Positions 1 to 6,103 of a DNA stretch of 8,973 nucleotides are shown piece by piece. This DNA comes from Acidobacteriaceae bacterium UBA1795 (GTDB taxonomy: Bacteria; Acidobacteriota; Terriglobia; Terriglobales; Acidobacteriaceae), in assembly GCA_002314435.1 (NCBI GenBank), contig DCFV01000177.1, positions 7,930 to 16,902 of the forward strand, read 5' to 3'. The stretch's first letter is position 1. The number at the start of each line of letters is the position of its first letter. A model generated the notes under the pieces. It ran no database searches, was not told the origin of the DNA, and worked only from the letters and a program-made list of their open reading frames with translations. The position numbers were made by a program, and so were the translations under genes.

Positions 1-401
1 TCGTCCCCTACCTGACCGGCCAAGTGGAGAAGAGCCCACGCATATCGTTCCTTTACTTCAACGACGACCAGCAACTCGTCGCTCTGCGCTACGACAACTG
101 GAAGTTGGTGTTCATGGAGCAGCAGGCCCCAGGTACATTGCTCATCTGGGCAAACCCGTTTACCAGCCTGCGCGTCCCGAAGATGTTCAACCTCCGCATG
201 GACCCGTACGAGCGCGCTGACATCACGTCGAACACCTACTGGGACTGGGAGATCGATCATATTTACCTGCTGGTGCCTGCGCAGGCCTATGTGGGCCAAT
301 ACCTGGCGACCTTCAAGGAATTCCCACAGCGGCAGAAAGCGGACAGCTTCAACATGGATGCTGTTCTTAAGGAGCTGCAGGAAAGCGGCGGATCGAAGTA
401 A
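1..401 (+). CDS. Arylsulfatase (type I sulfatase), C-terminal fragment
   Basis: This is the 3' end of a gene that begins before the window; the frame is open from base 3 and ends at TAA 399-401, leaving 132 residues. The fragment reads through an inner GTG at 24, which should not be taken as the true start. Visible hallmarks are PRISFLYFNDDQQLVALRY near the left edge, then NWKLVF, and later FNLRMDPYERADIT. This LR-DP-E-A-D pattern is the conserved C-terminal subdomain of alkaline-phosphatase-superfamily sulfatases, which hydrolyse sulfate esters with a formylglycine made from Cys or Ser. The N-terminal catalytic half, with the C/S-x-P-x-R motif and metal ligands, lies outside, so activity and substrate cannot be judged. 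These enzymes are usually exported. The gene is followed at 12 nt by a strong stem-loop. Family assignment is confident; substrate is unknown. Confidence 0.88.
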   Translation, partial: VPYLTGQVEKSPRISFLYFNDDQQLVALRYDNWKLVFMEQQAPGTLLIWANPFTSLRVPKMFNLRMDPYERADITSNTYWDWEIDHIYLLVPAQAYVGQYLATFKEFPQRQKADSFNMDAVLKELQESGGSK

Positions 402-412
402 TTCGGCGAAAC

Positions 413-442
413 GATGGGGCGCTTCAATCGAAGTGCCCCATC
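413..442 (+). terminator. Strong 13-bp stem-loop behind the sulfatase gene
   Basis: Bases 413-425 pair with 430-442 (12 Watson-Crick pairs and one G-U) around a four-base AATC loop. The outer eight pairs, GATGGGGC with GCCCCATC, are perfect. It starts 12 nt after the sulfatase stop codon, the usual place for a terminator. No T-run follows on either strand, so it is not a textbook intrinsic terminator. It could end transcription by another route, protect the 3' end of the sulfatase mRNA, or tune read-through into the next gene. Confidence 0.6.
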
Positions 443-461
443 TGTCACCCGAGCCAGGGAA

Positions 462-495
462 GCTGAATGGGGCCACCCGATTTTGCCGATTCAGC
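462..495 (+). other. Second inverted repeat just upstream of the DUF202 gene
   Basis: GCTGAAT at 462-468 is the exact complement of ATTCAGC at 489-495, a 7-bp stem enclosing 20 nt. The 3' arm abuts the putative ribosome binding region (GCGAGG, about 494-499) of the gene starting at 513, so folding could affect access to that site. The long loop makes this a weak structure; an operator or chance are alternatives. Confidence 0.3.
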
Positions 496-512
496 GAGGT
501 GCGTTACTCGTG

Positions 513-923
513 ATGAACCATCAAGCAGAGGATCCGCGTGTCGGGCTAGCGCAGGACCGTACTGGCATGGCCAGGTTCCGCACGCAGCTCGCACTTGACC
601 GTACTACCCTGGCTTGGATTCGCACCGCCCTGACCATGGGAACGTTTGGTTTTGGCACAGTTGGATTCTTCCGGTCCATGCTGGAGAAGTCTCACACTCC
701 GGAGGCGGCGCAAATGCATCAGGGCGCCATCAGGTTTGGCATCTCCCTCGTCGTCCTGGGCCTGGTTTCCTCCGCTGCCGCAGGAATCACTCACTGGCTA
801 TCATTGCGGAGACTTCGTCGCGGCCAGCCCCTTGTCTTGTCTCAGTGGCCTTTGAGCATTACGGTGGCGATGTTCCTGGCGGTCATCGGCCTTATATCTC
901 TGTGGTATGTAGTCCCGCGGTGA
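513..923 (+). CDS. DUF202 (YidH-type) small integral membrane protein
   Basis: A 136-residue protein of unknown biochemical function. Residues about 23-48 (RTQLALDRTTLAWIRTAL and the following TMGTFGFG) match the DUF202 signature, in which an L-A-x-[ED]-R-T-x-L-A-W-[IVL]-R-T run leads into the first membrane helix. Three hydrophobic helices are visible, at about residues 38-55, 75-97 and 112-134, with a basic loop (LRRLRRGQ) between the second and third, predicting an inner-membrane protein. The frame stays open upstream to 414, but that extension would code through the 413-442 stem-loop and shows no family similarity. I chose ATG 513; GTG 510 is the close alternative, with GAGG about 10 nt upstream. 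The next gene begins 43 bp downstream, so the two are probably co-transcribed. Family is confident; its role beside a sulfatase and a phosphatase is unknown. Confidence 0.85.
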   Translation: MNHQAEDPRVGLAQDRTGMARFRTQLALDRTTLAWIRTALTMGTFGFGTVGFFRSMLEKSHTPEAAQMHQGAIRFGISLVVLGLVSSAAAGITHWLSLRRLRRGQPLVLSQWPLSITVAMFLAVIGLISLWYVVPR

Positions 924-966
924 ATGCTCAGGAAGTCCCAGTTCAATGGATATCAAGGTGTGATTT

Positions 967-2598
967 ATGAAGTGCTCATTTGTCAAGATTCTGGTTGCTC
1001 TGCTTTTGTTCCCGTTCGCAGCATTTGCCGCAGAGCCGCTCCCCTCCTGGAACGATGGACCGGCAAAGAAATCCATTATCGATTTTGTCGAGAAGGTTAC
1101 AAAGCCCGGCTCGCCGGACTTTGTTCCTGTGCCCGAACGCATAGCCACCTTCGACAATGACGGCACGCTCTGGTGCGAGCAGCCGATGCCCGTTCAGCTT
1201 TTCTTTGCGCTCGACCGCGTAAAGACCCTCGCACCGCAGCATCCCGAGTGGCAGACGCAGGAGCCATTTGCCTCGATCCTCAAGGGGGATGTCCAGGCTG
1301 CGCTTGCAGGCGACGATCATGCTCTGCTGGAACTTGTTATGGCCACTCACACGGGCATGACCACTGCGGAATTTGAACAGATCGTGAAGGACTGGATTGC
1401 CACAGCGAGACACCCCAGGACCGGCAAACTTTACACCGAAATGGTCTATCAGCCGATGCTCGAACTGCTCGCCTATCTGCGCACCAATGGCTTCAAGACC
1501 TTCATCGTGTCAGGCGGCGGCATCGAGTTCATGCGTCCATGGGCTGAGAAGGTCTACGGCATCCCGCCGGAACAGGTCATCGGCAGCAGCATCAAAACGA
1601 AGTTTGAAATGCGGGATGGACATCCCGTCCTAGTGCGTCTGCCAGGGCTGAACTTCAATGACGACAAAGGCGGCAAGCCGGTCGGCATCAACCAGCACAT
1701 CGGCCGCAGGCCCCTCATGGCGTTCGGCAATTCCGACGGCGACCGGGAGATGCTGCAGTACACGCAGGGAGGCAGCGGCGCACGGTTCGAGCTTCTGGTA
1801 CTGCACGACGATGCGGCACGCGAATACGCCTACGGTCCGGCCCTGGGATTGCCCAACCCCAAGCTCGGCGCCTTCACTCCTGCGCTTTATGACGAAGCGA
1901 AGAAGAGCGGTTGGACCGTCGTCAGCATGAAGGATGATTGGAAACAGGTCTTCCCGGAGCCGAATCCAGTCACCGCCATTGACGTTCTGCTGGAGCCGGA
2001 TGCCACGATGCTCGAGCATGCCGCAGCCAACAACGCCCGCCTGCTCAAGATCTTCCCGCAAGGCTTCGCCCTGGACGCCGCGCACCGTCCGCATATTACG
2101 CTGATTCAGCGTTTCGTTCGCACCGCGGACCTCGACGCGATGTATGACGCTGTCGGCAAGGTCTTTGCCCGCGACAACGTGACCGCCATGAAATTGGAAG
2201 CCTTCAAGTACTACTACGCTCCGGCCGGGAAGATAGGCGTTGCCGGCATCTGCGCGAAACCTACACCGGGAATCCTGAAGCTTCAAGCGGACATAATCGC
2301 GGCTGTGGCGCCCTACTCGGTGGAGACCGGAACCATCTGCTCGTTCACCGCGCCGCACGACGATCCTGCTACTGACGCGGCCCTCATCCAATACGTTTCG
2401 ACATTTGTGCCGGAAATGACTGGCGAACACTACAATCCCCACGTCAGCACTGGCGTCGCCTCCCGGGAGTATCTCGACACGATGCTGGCCCAACCATTCG
2501 AACCGTTTACTTTCTCGCCGGCAGGAGCAGCCGTCTACCAACTTGGCCCCTACGGCACGGCAGCCAAAAAACTCAAAGAATGGGATTTGAAACATTGA
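967..2598 (+). CDS. Exported HAD phosphatase fused to a 2H phosphoesterase domain
   Basis: A 543-residue two-domain protein. Residues 1-21 are a signal peptide (hydrophobic LVALLLFPFAAFA, likely cut after AFA), so it should act in the periplasm. Residues about 25-330 are a haloacid-dehalogenase-type phosphatase: motif I is FDNDGT (nucleophile D63, acid D65), motif II is VSGGG (S182), a lysine such as K211 or K237 may serve motif III, and motif IV is GNSDGD (D257, D259). As I recall, stand-alone relatives stop near residue 330-340. Here the chain continues, and residues about 335-543 contain two H-x-[TS] motifs, PHITL (H376, T378) and PHVST (H492, S494). These are the paired catalytic motifs of 2H phosphoesterases (2'-5' RNA ligase/cyclic phosphodiesterase family). 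The ATG at 967 has AAGGTG about 6 nt upstream. A cyclic-phosphodiester opening followed by phosphomonoester removal is an attractive but untested reading. Confidence 0.87.
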   Translation: MKCSFVKILVALLLFPFAAFAAEPLPSWNDGPAKKSIIDFVEKVTKPGSPDFVPVPERIATFDNDGTLWCEQPMPVQLFFALDRVKTLAPQHPEWQTQEPFASILKGDVQAALAGDDHALLELVMATHTGMTTAEFEQIVKDWIATARHPRTGKLYTEMVYQPMLELLAYLRTNGFKTFIVSGGGIEFMRPWAEKVYGIPPEQVIGSSIKTKFEMRDGHPVLVRLPGLNFNDDKGGKPVGINQHIGRRPLMAFGNSDGDREMLQYTQGGSGARFELLVLHDDAAREYAYGPALGLPNPKLGAFTPALYDEAKKSGWTVVSMKDDWKQVFPEPNPVTAIDVLLEPDATMLEHAAANNARLLKIFPQGFALDAAHRPHITLIQRFVRTADLDAMYDAVGKVFARDNVTAMKLEAFKYYYAPAGKIGVAGICAKPTPGILKLQADIIAAVAPYSVETGTICSFTAPHDDPATDAALIQYVSTFVPEMTGEHYNPHVSTGVASREYLDTMLAQPFEPFTFSPAGAAVYQLGPYGTAAKKLKEWDLKH

Positions 2599-2668
2599 AC
2601 GACGCTGCGGGCCAATCCGAAAGATAGGCAGGTATCCCTATCTATCTCATCCACAAGAATGGGCCTTC

Positions 2669-2696
2669 CTCCTTCGCCTGTTTTCGGACGAAGGAG
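2669..2696 (+). terminator. Hairpin behind the HAD-2H gene
   Basis: CTCCTTCG at 2669-2676 pairs perfectly with CGAAGGAG at 2689-2696. Two more C-G pairs can form inside the 12-nt loop if A2688 is bulged. It lies 70 nt after the upstream stop codon and about 95 nt before the GH5 start. No T-run follows, so termination is only a possibility. The rest of the 2599-2784 gap holds no credible ORF. Confidence 0.45.
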
Positions 2697-2777
2697 TGAA
2701 ACCACACATCCCACTCCCCAGTAACAAGACGCTCCTCCTCCCCGAAGCCTGTCGCCACAGAGAAGAGCGGCATCGCC

Positions 2778-2783
2778 TATACT
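2778..2783 (+). promoter_or_regulatory. Putative -10 box (TATACT) immediately before the GH5 start
   Basis: TATACT differs at one base from TATAAT and ends 7 nt before the ATG at 2791. A transcript from it would begin at about 2790-2791, on or next to that codon, giving a leaderless mRNA. No convincing -35 hexamer sits 16-18 bp upstream. No Shine-Dalgarno sequence precedes either ATG 2785 or ATG 2791, which fits a leaderless start. Sequence-only prediction. Confidence 0.35.
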
Positions 2784-2790
2784 CATGCCC

Positions 2791-3939
2791 ATGAAATCCG
2801 CACGTATTCTTGTGTTGTCTCTGTGCTCAATTGTTCTCAGCTTTGGCGCCCTGCAAGCGCGCGGCCAGAACACCACCCTCGTGCCACCCCTCCACACGCA
2901 GGGCCGTCAGATTATCGACGCGGCCGGCCACGCCGTCCGCCTCACCTCCGTCAACTGGTACGGATTCGATCAGAAGGAATTCGTAGTGGGCGGTCTCGAC
3001 CACGCCCCGCTCCAGGCCATCATCGAGCAGATCCACCAGATCGGCGTGAATTCCGTCCGCCTGCCGTGGGCCAATGAAACCCTTGAGCACGATCCTCTGG
3101 TCACCGATTACGCCGTTGCCGCAAATCCGCAGTTCAAAGGCAAACACGCCATGGCAATCATGGACTCCGTCATTGCCGCCCTGGCGCGCGCGCACATCAT
3201 GGTCATCCTCGATAACCACATGAGCCGTGCGGACTGGTGCTGCAGTGAGACCGACGACAACGGGCTCTGGTACAACCTCGAATACCCCGAGAACCAGTGG
3301 CTCGCAGACTGGCAGTCCATCGCAACCCGTTACCGCAACCAGCCTTGGGTTGTGGCAGCCGACTTGCGCAACGAACTGCGCAGCGGCTCCACCTGGGGCG
3401 GCCCGGATCCGAAGCTCGACTGGCACGCCGCAGCCGAGCGCGGCGGCAAAGCCGTCCTGGCAGCGAATCCAAGCCTGCTCATCATGGTCGAAAGCCCTGA
3501 CTACTCAACCAACTTCACAGGCTTTGACAAACTGCCCGTCACGCTGCCCGTGGCGCACCGGCTCGTCTACTCGCCGCACGCCTACTATGTCGAAGGTCAG
3601 GACCTCTCGAATGTCGAAGCCTTGAAGCAGGCCTACGAAACGCGCGTCCTGTTTCTGCTCCACACTGAGACCGAGACTCCCCTCTGGGTAGGCGAATTCG
3701 GCGCATGCCAGTCCCTCGACTGCGGCGGGAATTCCGTTTGGCTCAAGCTATTCATCCGCTTGCTTCAGCAGAATCCGGCAATCTCCTGGAGCTACTGGCC
3801 GCTCAACGGCACCCAATCCAGCGGCATTGGCAGAAAATACAATACGGTCGAGGACTACGGACTGCTGTCCACCGACTACCAGCACATCGCCGCACCAAAG
3901 ATAGTGGAGCTCTTTCGCACCATAGAGGGTCAGCCTTAG
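2791..3939 (+). CDS. Secreted GH5 family glycoside hydrolase (endoglucanase/cellulase-like)
   Basis: A 382-residue retaining beta-glycosidase; the family mostly cleaves beta-1,4-glucans and mannans. Residues 1 to about 25 are a signal peptide (hydrophobic ILVLSLCSIVLSFGALQA). The catalytic (beta/alpha)8 barrel fills the rest, with no attached binding module. Family landmarks appear in order: SVNWYGF near the N-terminus, NSVRLPW (R90), ILDNHM (H143), DLRNE (acid/base E195), SPHAYY (H263), WVGEFG (nucleophile E302) and SYWPLNG (W336). Both catalytic glutamates and the expected helper residues are present, so an active enzyme is likely. CC at about 149-150 and cysteines near 306-311 suggest disulfides, in keeping with export. 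ATG 2785 would add Met-Pro; I prefer 2791 because of the -10 box spacing and the Met-Lys signal-peptide start, though neither has a ribosome site. Exact GH5 subfamily and substrate are not readable by eye. Confidence 0.9.
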   Translation: MKSARILVLSLCSIVLSFGALQARGQNTTLVPPLHTQGRQIIDAAGHAVRLTSVNWYGFDQKEFVVGGLDHAPLQAIIEQIHQIGVNSVRLPWANETLEHDPLVTDYAVAANPQFKGKHAMAIMDSVIAALARAHIMVILDNHMSRADWCCSETDDNGLWYNLEYPENQWLADWQSIATRYRNQPWVVAADLRNELRSGSTWGGPDPKLDWHAAAERGGKAVLAANPSLLIMVESPDYSTNFTGFDKLPVTLPVAHRLVYSPHAYYVEGQDLSNVEALKQAYETRVLFLLHTETETPLWVGEFGACQSLDCGGNSVWLKLFIRLLQQNPAISWSYWPLNGTQSSGIGRKYNTVEDYGLLSTDYQHIAAPKIVELFRTIEGQP

Positions 3940-3952
3940 GCCCAGTGAATAG

Positions 3953-3969
3953 GCCCGGTTCATCCGGGC
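3953..3969 (+). terminator. Compact GC hairpin behind the GH5 gene
   Basis: GCCCGG at 3953-3958 pairs perfectly with CCGGGC at 3964-3969 around a five-base loop, 13 nt after the GH5 stop. The position suggests a transcription end or a 3' mRNA cap, but no T-run follows. The remainder of the 3940-4127 gap contains the duplicated element listed at 4035. Confidence 0.45.
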
Positions 3970-4034
3970 ACAAGATCACCTCGCATCCAAGCAATTCGGC
4001 ATCGCGCGCCTGACCCCGGCGGGCCTCTCACTTC

Positions 4035-4093
4035 GCCCGCCTTCCGCCCCGACCGGACCCGGTGCTGGAGCGCACTTTGTCTCATCTCTTCCG
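4035..4093 (+). repeat. Copy 1 of a duplicated promoter-like element
   Basis: Bases 4053-4093 match 6048-6087 in the same orientation with three substitutions and one inserted base (37 of 41 aligned positions). Looser similarity (CCCGC then TCCGCCCC) extends left to about 4035. In the second copy this block contains the likely promoter and leader of the beta-helix glycosidase. Here the -10-like word is degraded (TGCTGGAGC instead of TGCTAGAGT), and it lies between two convergent genes with no plus-strand gene following. It may be a relic of a duplicated upstream region or a member of a dispersed intergenic repeat. Confidence 0.65.
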
Positions 4094-4127
4094 GGCAGGG
4101 TTCGGCAAAGGTGCTCACGAAACATCT

Positions 4128-5822
4128 CTACTGCACCGCGTGCGGTGAAGTCGAAACATAACGCCGAGCCTCCAATGCTGGCGCAAAATCCGCATCAGCA
4201 TCCTTCCATATCTCCACCAGCGCGCGGTAGCTGTCCGCCACGGCCGCAGCGTCTCCCATCGCACTCTCGGCGCGTGCAAGCCCCAGCAACGACTCGGCCC
4301 TTCTCGGCGCGCGTTTCAGCGACGCTTCAAAAGCCTTTCGCGCCTGTGGAGCCTTCTTCTCCTTGAGTAAAAGCTCACCTAGAAATTCATCGGCAGGCTT
4401 TTCAGGACTTGGCGGACCAAACGCATACGGCAGCTCCTGCCCGCTTGATACGGCCTGCTCCATCACGCCGACCGCCTGATCTCCGTGCCCTTCACCGGCA
4501 AGAATTGCAGCCTGCAACTCCAGCCTTTGAATCTCCGGCACACGCCGCGAAGGATCGCCCGAGGGAACTCCGGCCTCGTCAAAGACTGCCGTGAGCTGCG
4601 GAAGCAGCCGGTCGAGCGTAGCGAACAACTTTCGCGCTGCCGGCAAATCGCCGCTCTCGGCCGCCGCAAAACCAGTGCTGAATGCGTCGTTGAATTCCGG
4701 CATCAGTGCGCCACTGCAATCAACTTTCCATCCGGCAACTTCGTCCTGCCATCGGCCTGTGTCGACGAGGAAGCGAGCACGCATCTCGACAAAGGAGCCT
4801 ACACTCGCGTGGTCTGGGTCCACCGTGCCGCGCGCCCGCGCCGCCATCCCGGCCTCCATCGCTTCCGTGCGGCACCCGGCAATCACCTTCTTCGCGTCGC
4901 CAATACGGCCCTGCTCCAGGTAGCCGTATTCGAGCCAGTAGTTGTAGTGGCCGCAGTGTGCAGGTGGTCTTCCTTTTGCAACCCCTTGGCGATTGCCCAC
5001 GCTCGTCGCTGCCACATTCGCCGCCACCAGGTCATCCCACAACCCCAAGGCTAGAAAAATATGCGAGCACATGTGCTGTGCGTGCGGCGCGTCAGGCGCA
5101 ATCTTCGAGAGAGCGCGCGCTGCCACAAGAGCGCCGTCTGCATGCTCCGGATCGTCCATGCCATGAATCCAATAGTGAGCCGCACCTGGATGATCGGGAT
5201 TCCTCAGGAAGGCAGCCTTCGCAATCGCCGCTGCCTGCAGATATGTCGGTACGTCGCGCACGCCCTCGCTCTTGCCCAGCAGCGCCAGCGCGTAGAAAAG
5301 CTGCACCTCGTCATCCTTTGGGTAGGCCCGGCTCAGCTGTTCCATGGCCGCCGCATACTGCGCATCCCGCTCGTGCTTCGTGCCCGCACCGCTGTAGAGA
5401 ATTTCAAGCGCGCCAATGTACGCCCGTTCCCGCGGATCGGCAGCGCGTTGAGCGCGTTCTTGCGCGGTGGCGCCAAGCTTGGCCAGCGCAGCTTGCCCCG
5501 CGCTGACGTTCACCTGGTTCCATACCGGGTGATTGAACGTCATCGCCTCACCCCAGTAGGCCATAGCAAATCCGGGGTCTTCCTTCTCCGCAGCAACAAA
5601 CGTATGCGCCGCGTCGGTGTATTCAAAAAGGTGCAGCAACAGCAGTCCGCGCATAAAGTCGCTCTGCGCAGCCGCTGAGTGCGTTGACGTCGGGAATGTG
5701 GCCGTGCCCAATCCGGCGATTGTCTCTGCCCTTATCAACCACGGGGAAACAAGCAGGACAACCACAAGAAAGAGACTCCGATTCATGCACCGGGTCGTTC
5801 GCCGATCAAACACACTTGTCAT
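4128..5822 (-). CDS. Exported TPR-repeat protein with a conserved histidine cluster
   Basis: A 564-residue protein. A 13-residue lead precedes a signal-type segment (RSLFLVVVLLVSPWLIRA, residues 15-32), so it is probably periplasmic or membrane-anchored. Tetratricopeptide-like helix pairs fill the chain, clearest at about residues 55-90, 380-410, 436-460, 479-506 and 509-540. The middle is distinctive: HPGAAHYWIHGMDDPEHADG (H211, H216, H220, H227), then HAQHMCSHIF (H247, H250, H254), then HCGHYNYW (H289, H292). I recall this H-rich pattern in a family of uncharacterised bacterial TPR proteins; metal binding is my inference. The ATG at 5822 is preceded by GGAGG (5831-5827) with a 4-nt spacer. 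The inner ATG at 5786, which would start nearer the signal peptide, has no such site. The gene is transcribed divergently from the beta-helix glycosidase. Molecular function is unknown. Confidence 0.85.
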   Translation of the reverse strand: MTSVFDRRTTRCMNRSLFLVVVLLVSPWLIRAETIAGLGTATFPTSTHSAAAQSDFMRGLLLLHLFEYTDAAHTFVAAEKEDPGFAMAYWGEAMTFNHPVWNQVNVSAGQAALAKLGATAQERAQRAADPRERAYIGALEILYSGAGTKHERDAQYAAAMEQLSRAYPKDDEVQLFYALALLGKSEGVRDVPTYLQAAAIAKAAFLRNPDHPGAAHYWIHGMDDPEHADGALVAARALSKIAPDAPHAQHMCSHIFLALGLWDDLVAANVAATSVGNRQGVAKGRPPAHCGHYNYWLEYGYLEQGRIGDAKKVIAGCRTEAMEAGMAARARGTVDPDHASVGSFVEMRARFLVDTGRWQDEVAGWKVDCSGALMPEFNDAFSTGFAAAESGDLPAARKLFATLDRLLPQLTAVFDEAGVPSGDPSRRVPEIQRLELQAAILAGEGHGDQAVGVMEQAVSSGQELPYAFGPPSPEKPADEFLGELLLKEKKAPQARKAFEASLKRAPRRAESLLGLARAESAMGDAAAVADSYRALVEIWKDADADFAPALEARRYVSTSPHAVQ

Positions 5823-5843
5823 CTCGCCTCCGGGATGCGGTTT

Positions 5844-5852
5844 AACCTAACA
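5844..5852 (-). promoter_or_regulatory. Putative extended -10 promoter of the TPR gene
   Basis: Read on the minus strand, 5852-5844 is TGTTAGGTT, fitting TG-N-TANNNT. It would start transcription near 5837, about 15 nt before the ATG at 5822 and just ahead of the GGAGG site. No good -35 hexamer is visible, as is allowed for extended -10 promoters. The same pattern occurs for the divergent gene at 6058. Confidence 0.4.
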
Positions 5853-5985
5853 CTGGCACCCTCGGTTCACGCCACTGTTTTCGGGCCCCAGTCAAAACGC
5901 GGCCCACCCGGCTCCGATGAGTGATGCAACAGAACCGCCCGCACCCTTTGCCTGCCCACGGTTCCTCCCCGCCCAAAACCCACCC

Positions 5986-6000
5986 GAATTGATGCAATTC
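5986..6000. promoter_or_regulatory. Perfect 15-bp palindrome, candidate operator
   Basis: GAATTGATGCAATTC consists of two exact 6-bp inverted half-sites (GAATTG/CAATTC) around a 3-bp centre. It is AT-rich amid GC-rich DNA and lies in the divergent intergenic region, about 80 bp upstream of the predicted start of the glycosidase transcript and about 155 bp from that of the TPR gene. The position suits a dimeric regulator acting as an activator. The cognate protein is unknown and no regulator gene is in the window. The rest of 5853-6030 shows no gene. Confidence 0.4.
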
Positions 6001-6030
6001 CTGTACGTTTGGCCAGGCACCAGCCGTGCC

Positions 6031-6087
6031 GCCCGCTCCGCCCCCTGCCGGACCCGGTGCTAGAGTGGACTTTTCTCATCTCTTCCG
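6031..6087 (+). repeat. Copy 2 of the duplicated promoter-like element
   Basis: This is the partner of the copy at 4035-4093, in direct orientation about 1995 bp away. It contains an intact extended -10 (TGCTAGAGT, 6058-6066) and the pyrimidine-rich leader CTTTTCTCATCTCTTCCG that leads to the GGAG ribosome site at 6091. The one-base indel between copies shows that the shared block is not conserved as protein, which argues against coding from the GTG at 6026. Confidence 0.65.
6058..6066 (+). promoter_or_regulatory. Putative extended -10 promoter of the beta-helix glycosidase gene
   Basis: TGCTAGAGT fits TG-N-TANNNT. Transcription would begin near 6073, giving a leader of about 30 nt ending in GGAG (6091-6094) and the TTG start at 6104. 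No -35 match is evident. The box lies inside a sequence duplicated at 4064-4072, where it is mutated. Confidence 0.45.
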
Positions 6088-6103
6088 CGCGGAGTCTTGC
6101 CTG

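Noticed and set aside
1630..2595. A 321-codon minus-strand frame antisense to the HAD-2H gene
   Set aside because: It mirrors the real plus-strand gene, shows no family motif and has no ribosome site. It results from codon bias.
2827..3426. A 199-codon minus-strand frame antisense to the GH5 gene
   Set aside because: The plus strand carries both GH5 catalytic motifs; the antisense product matches nothing recognisable.
4134..4147. Palindrome CACCGCGTGCGGTG near the end of the TPR gene, considered as a terminator
   Set aside because: It lies inside the last codons of the TPR gene, has at most a two-base loop and is followed by no T-run; it may be chance in GC-rich coding DNA.
4706..5506. Plus-strand frames opposite the TPR gene
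   Set aside because: Their translations are rich in Arg, Pro, Ser and His without domain features. The minus-strand gene has a signal peptide, a GGAGG site and recognisable repeats.
5877..5898. GTTTT/AAAAC arms around a GGGCCCC core, considered as an operator
   Set aside because: Only five pairs over a 12-base loop; too weak to claim.
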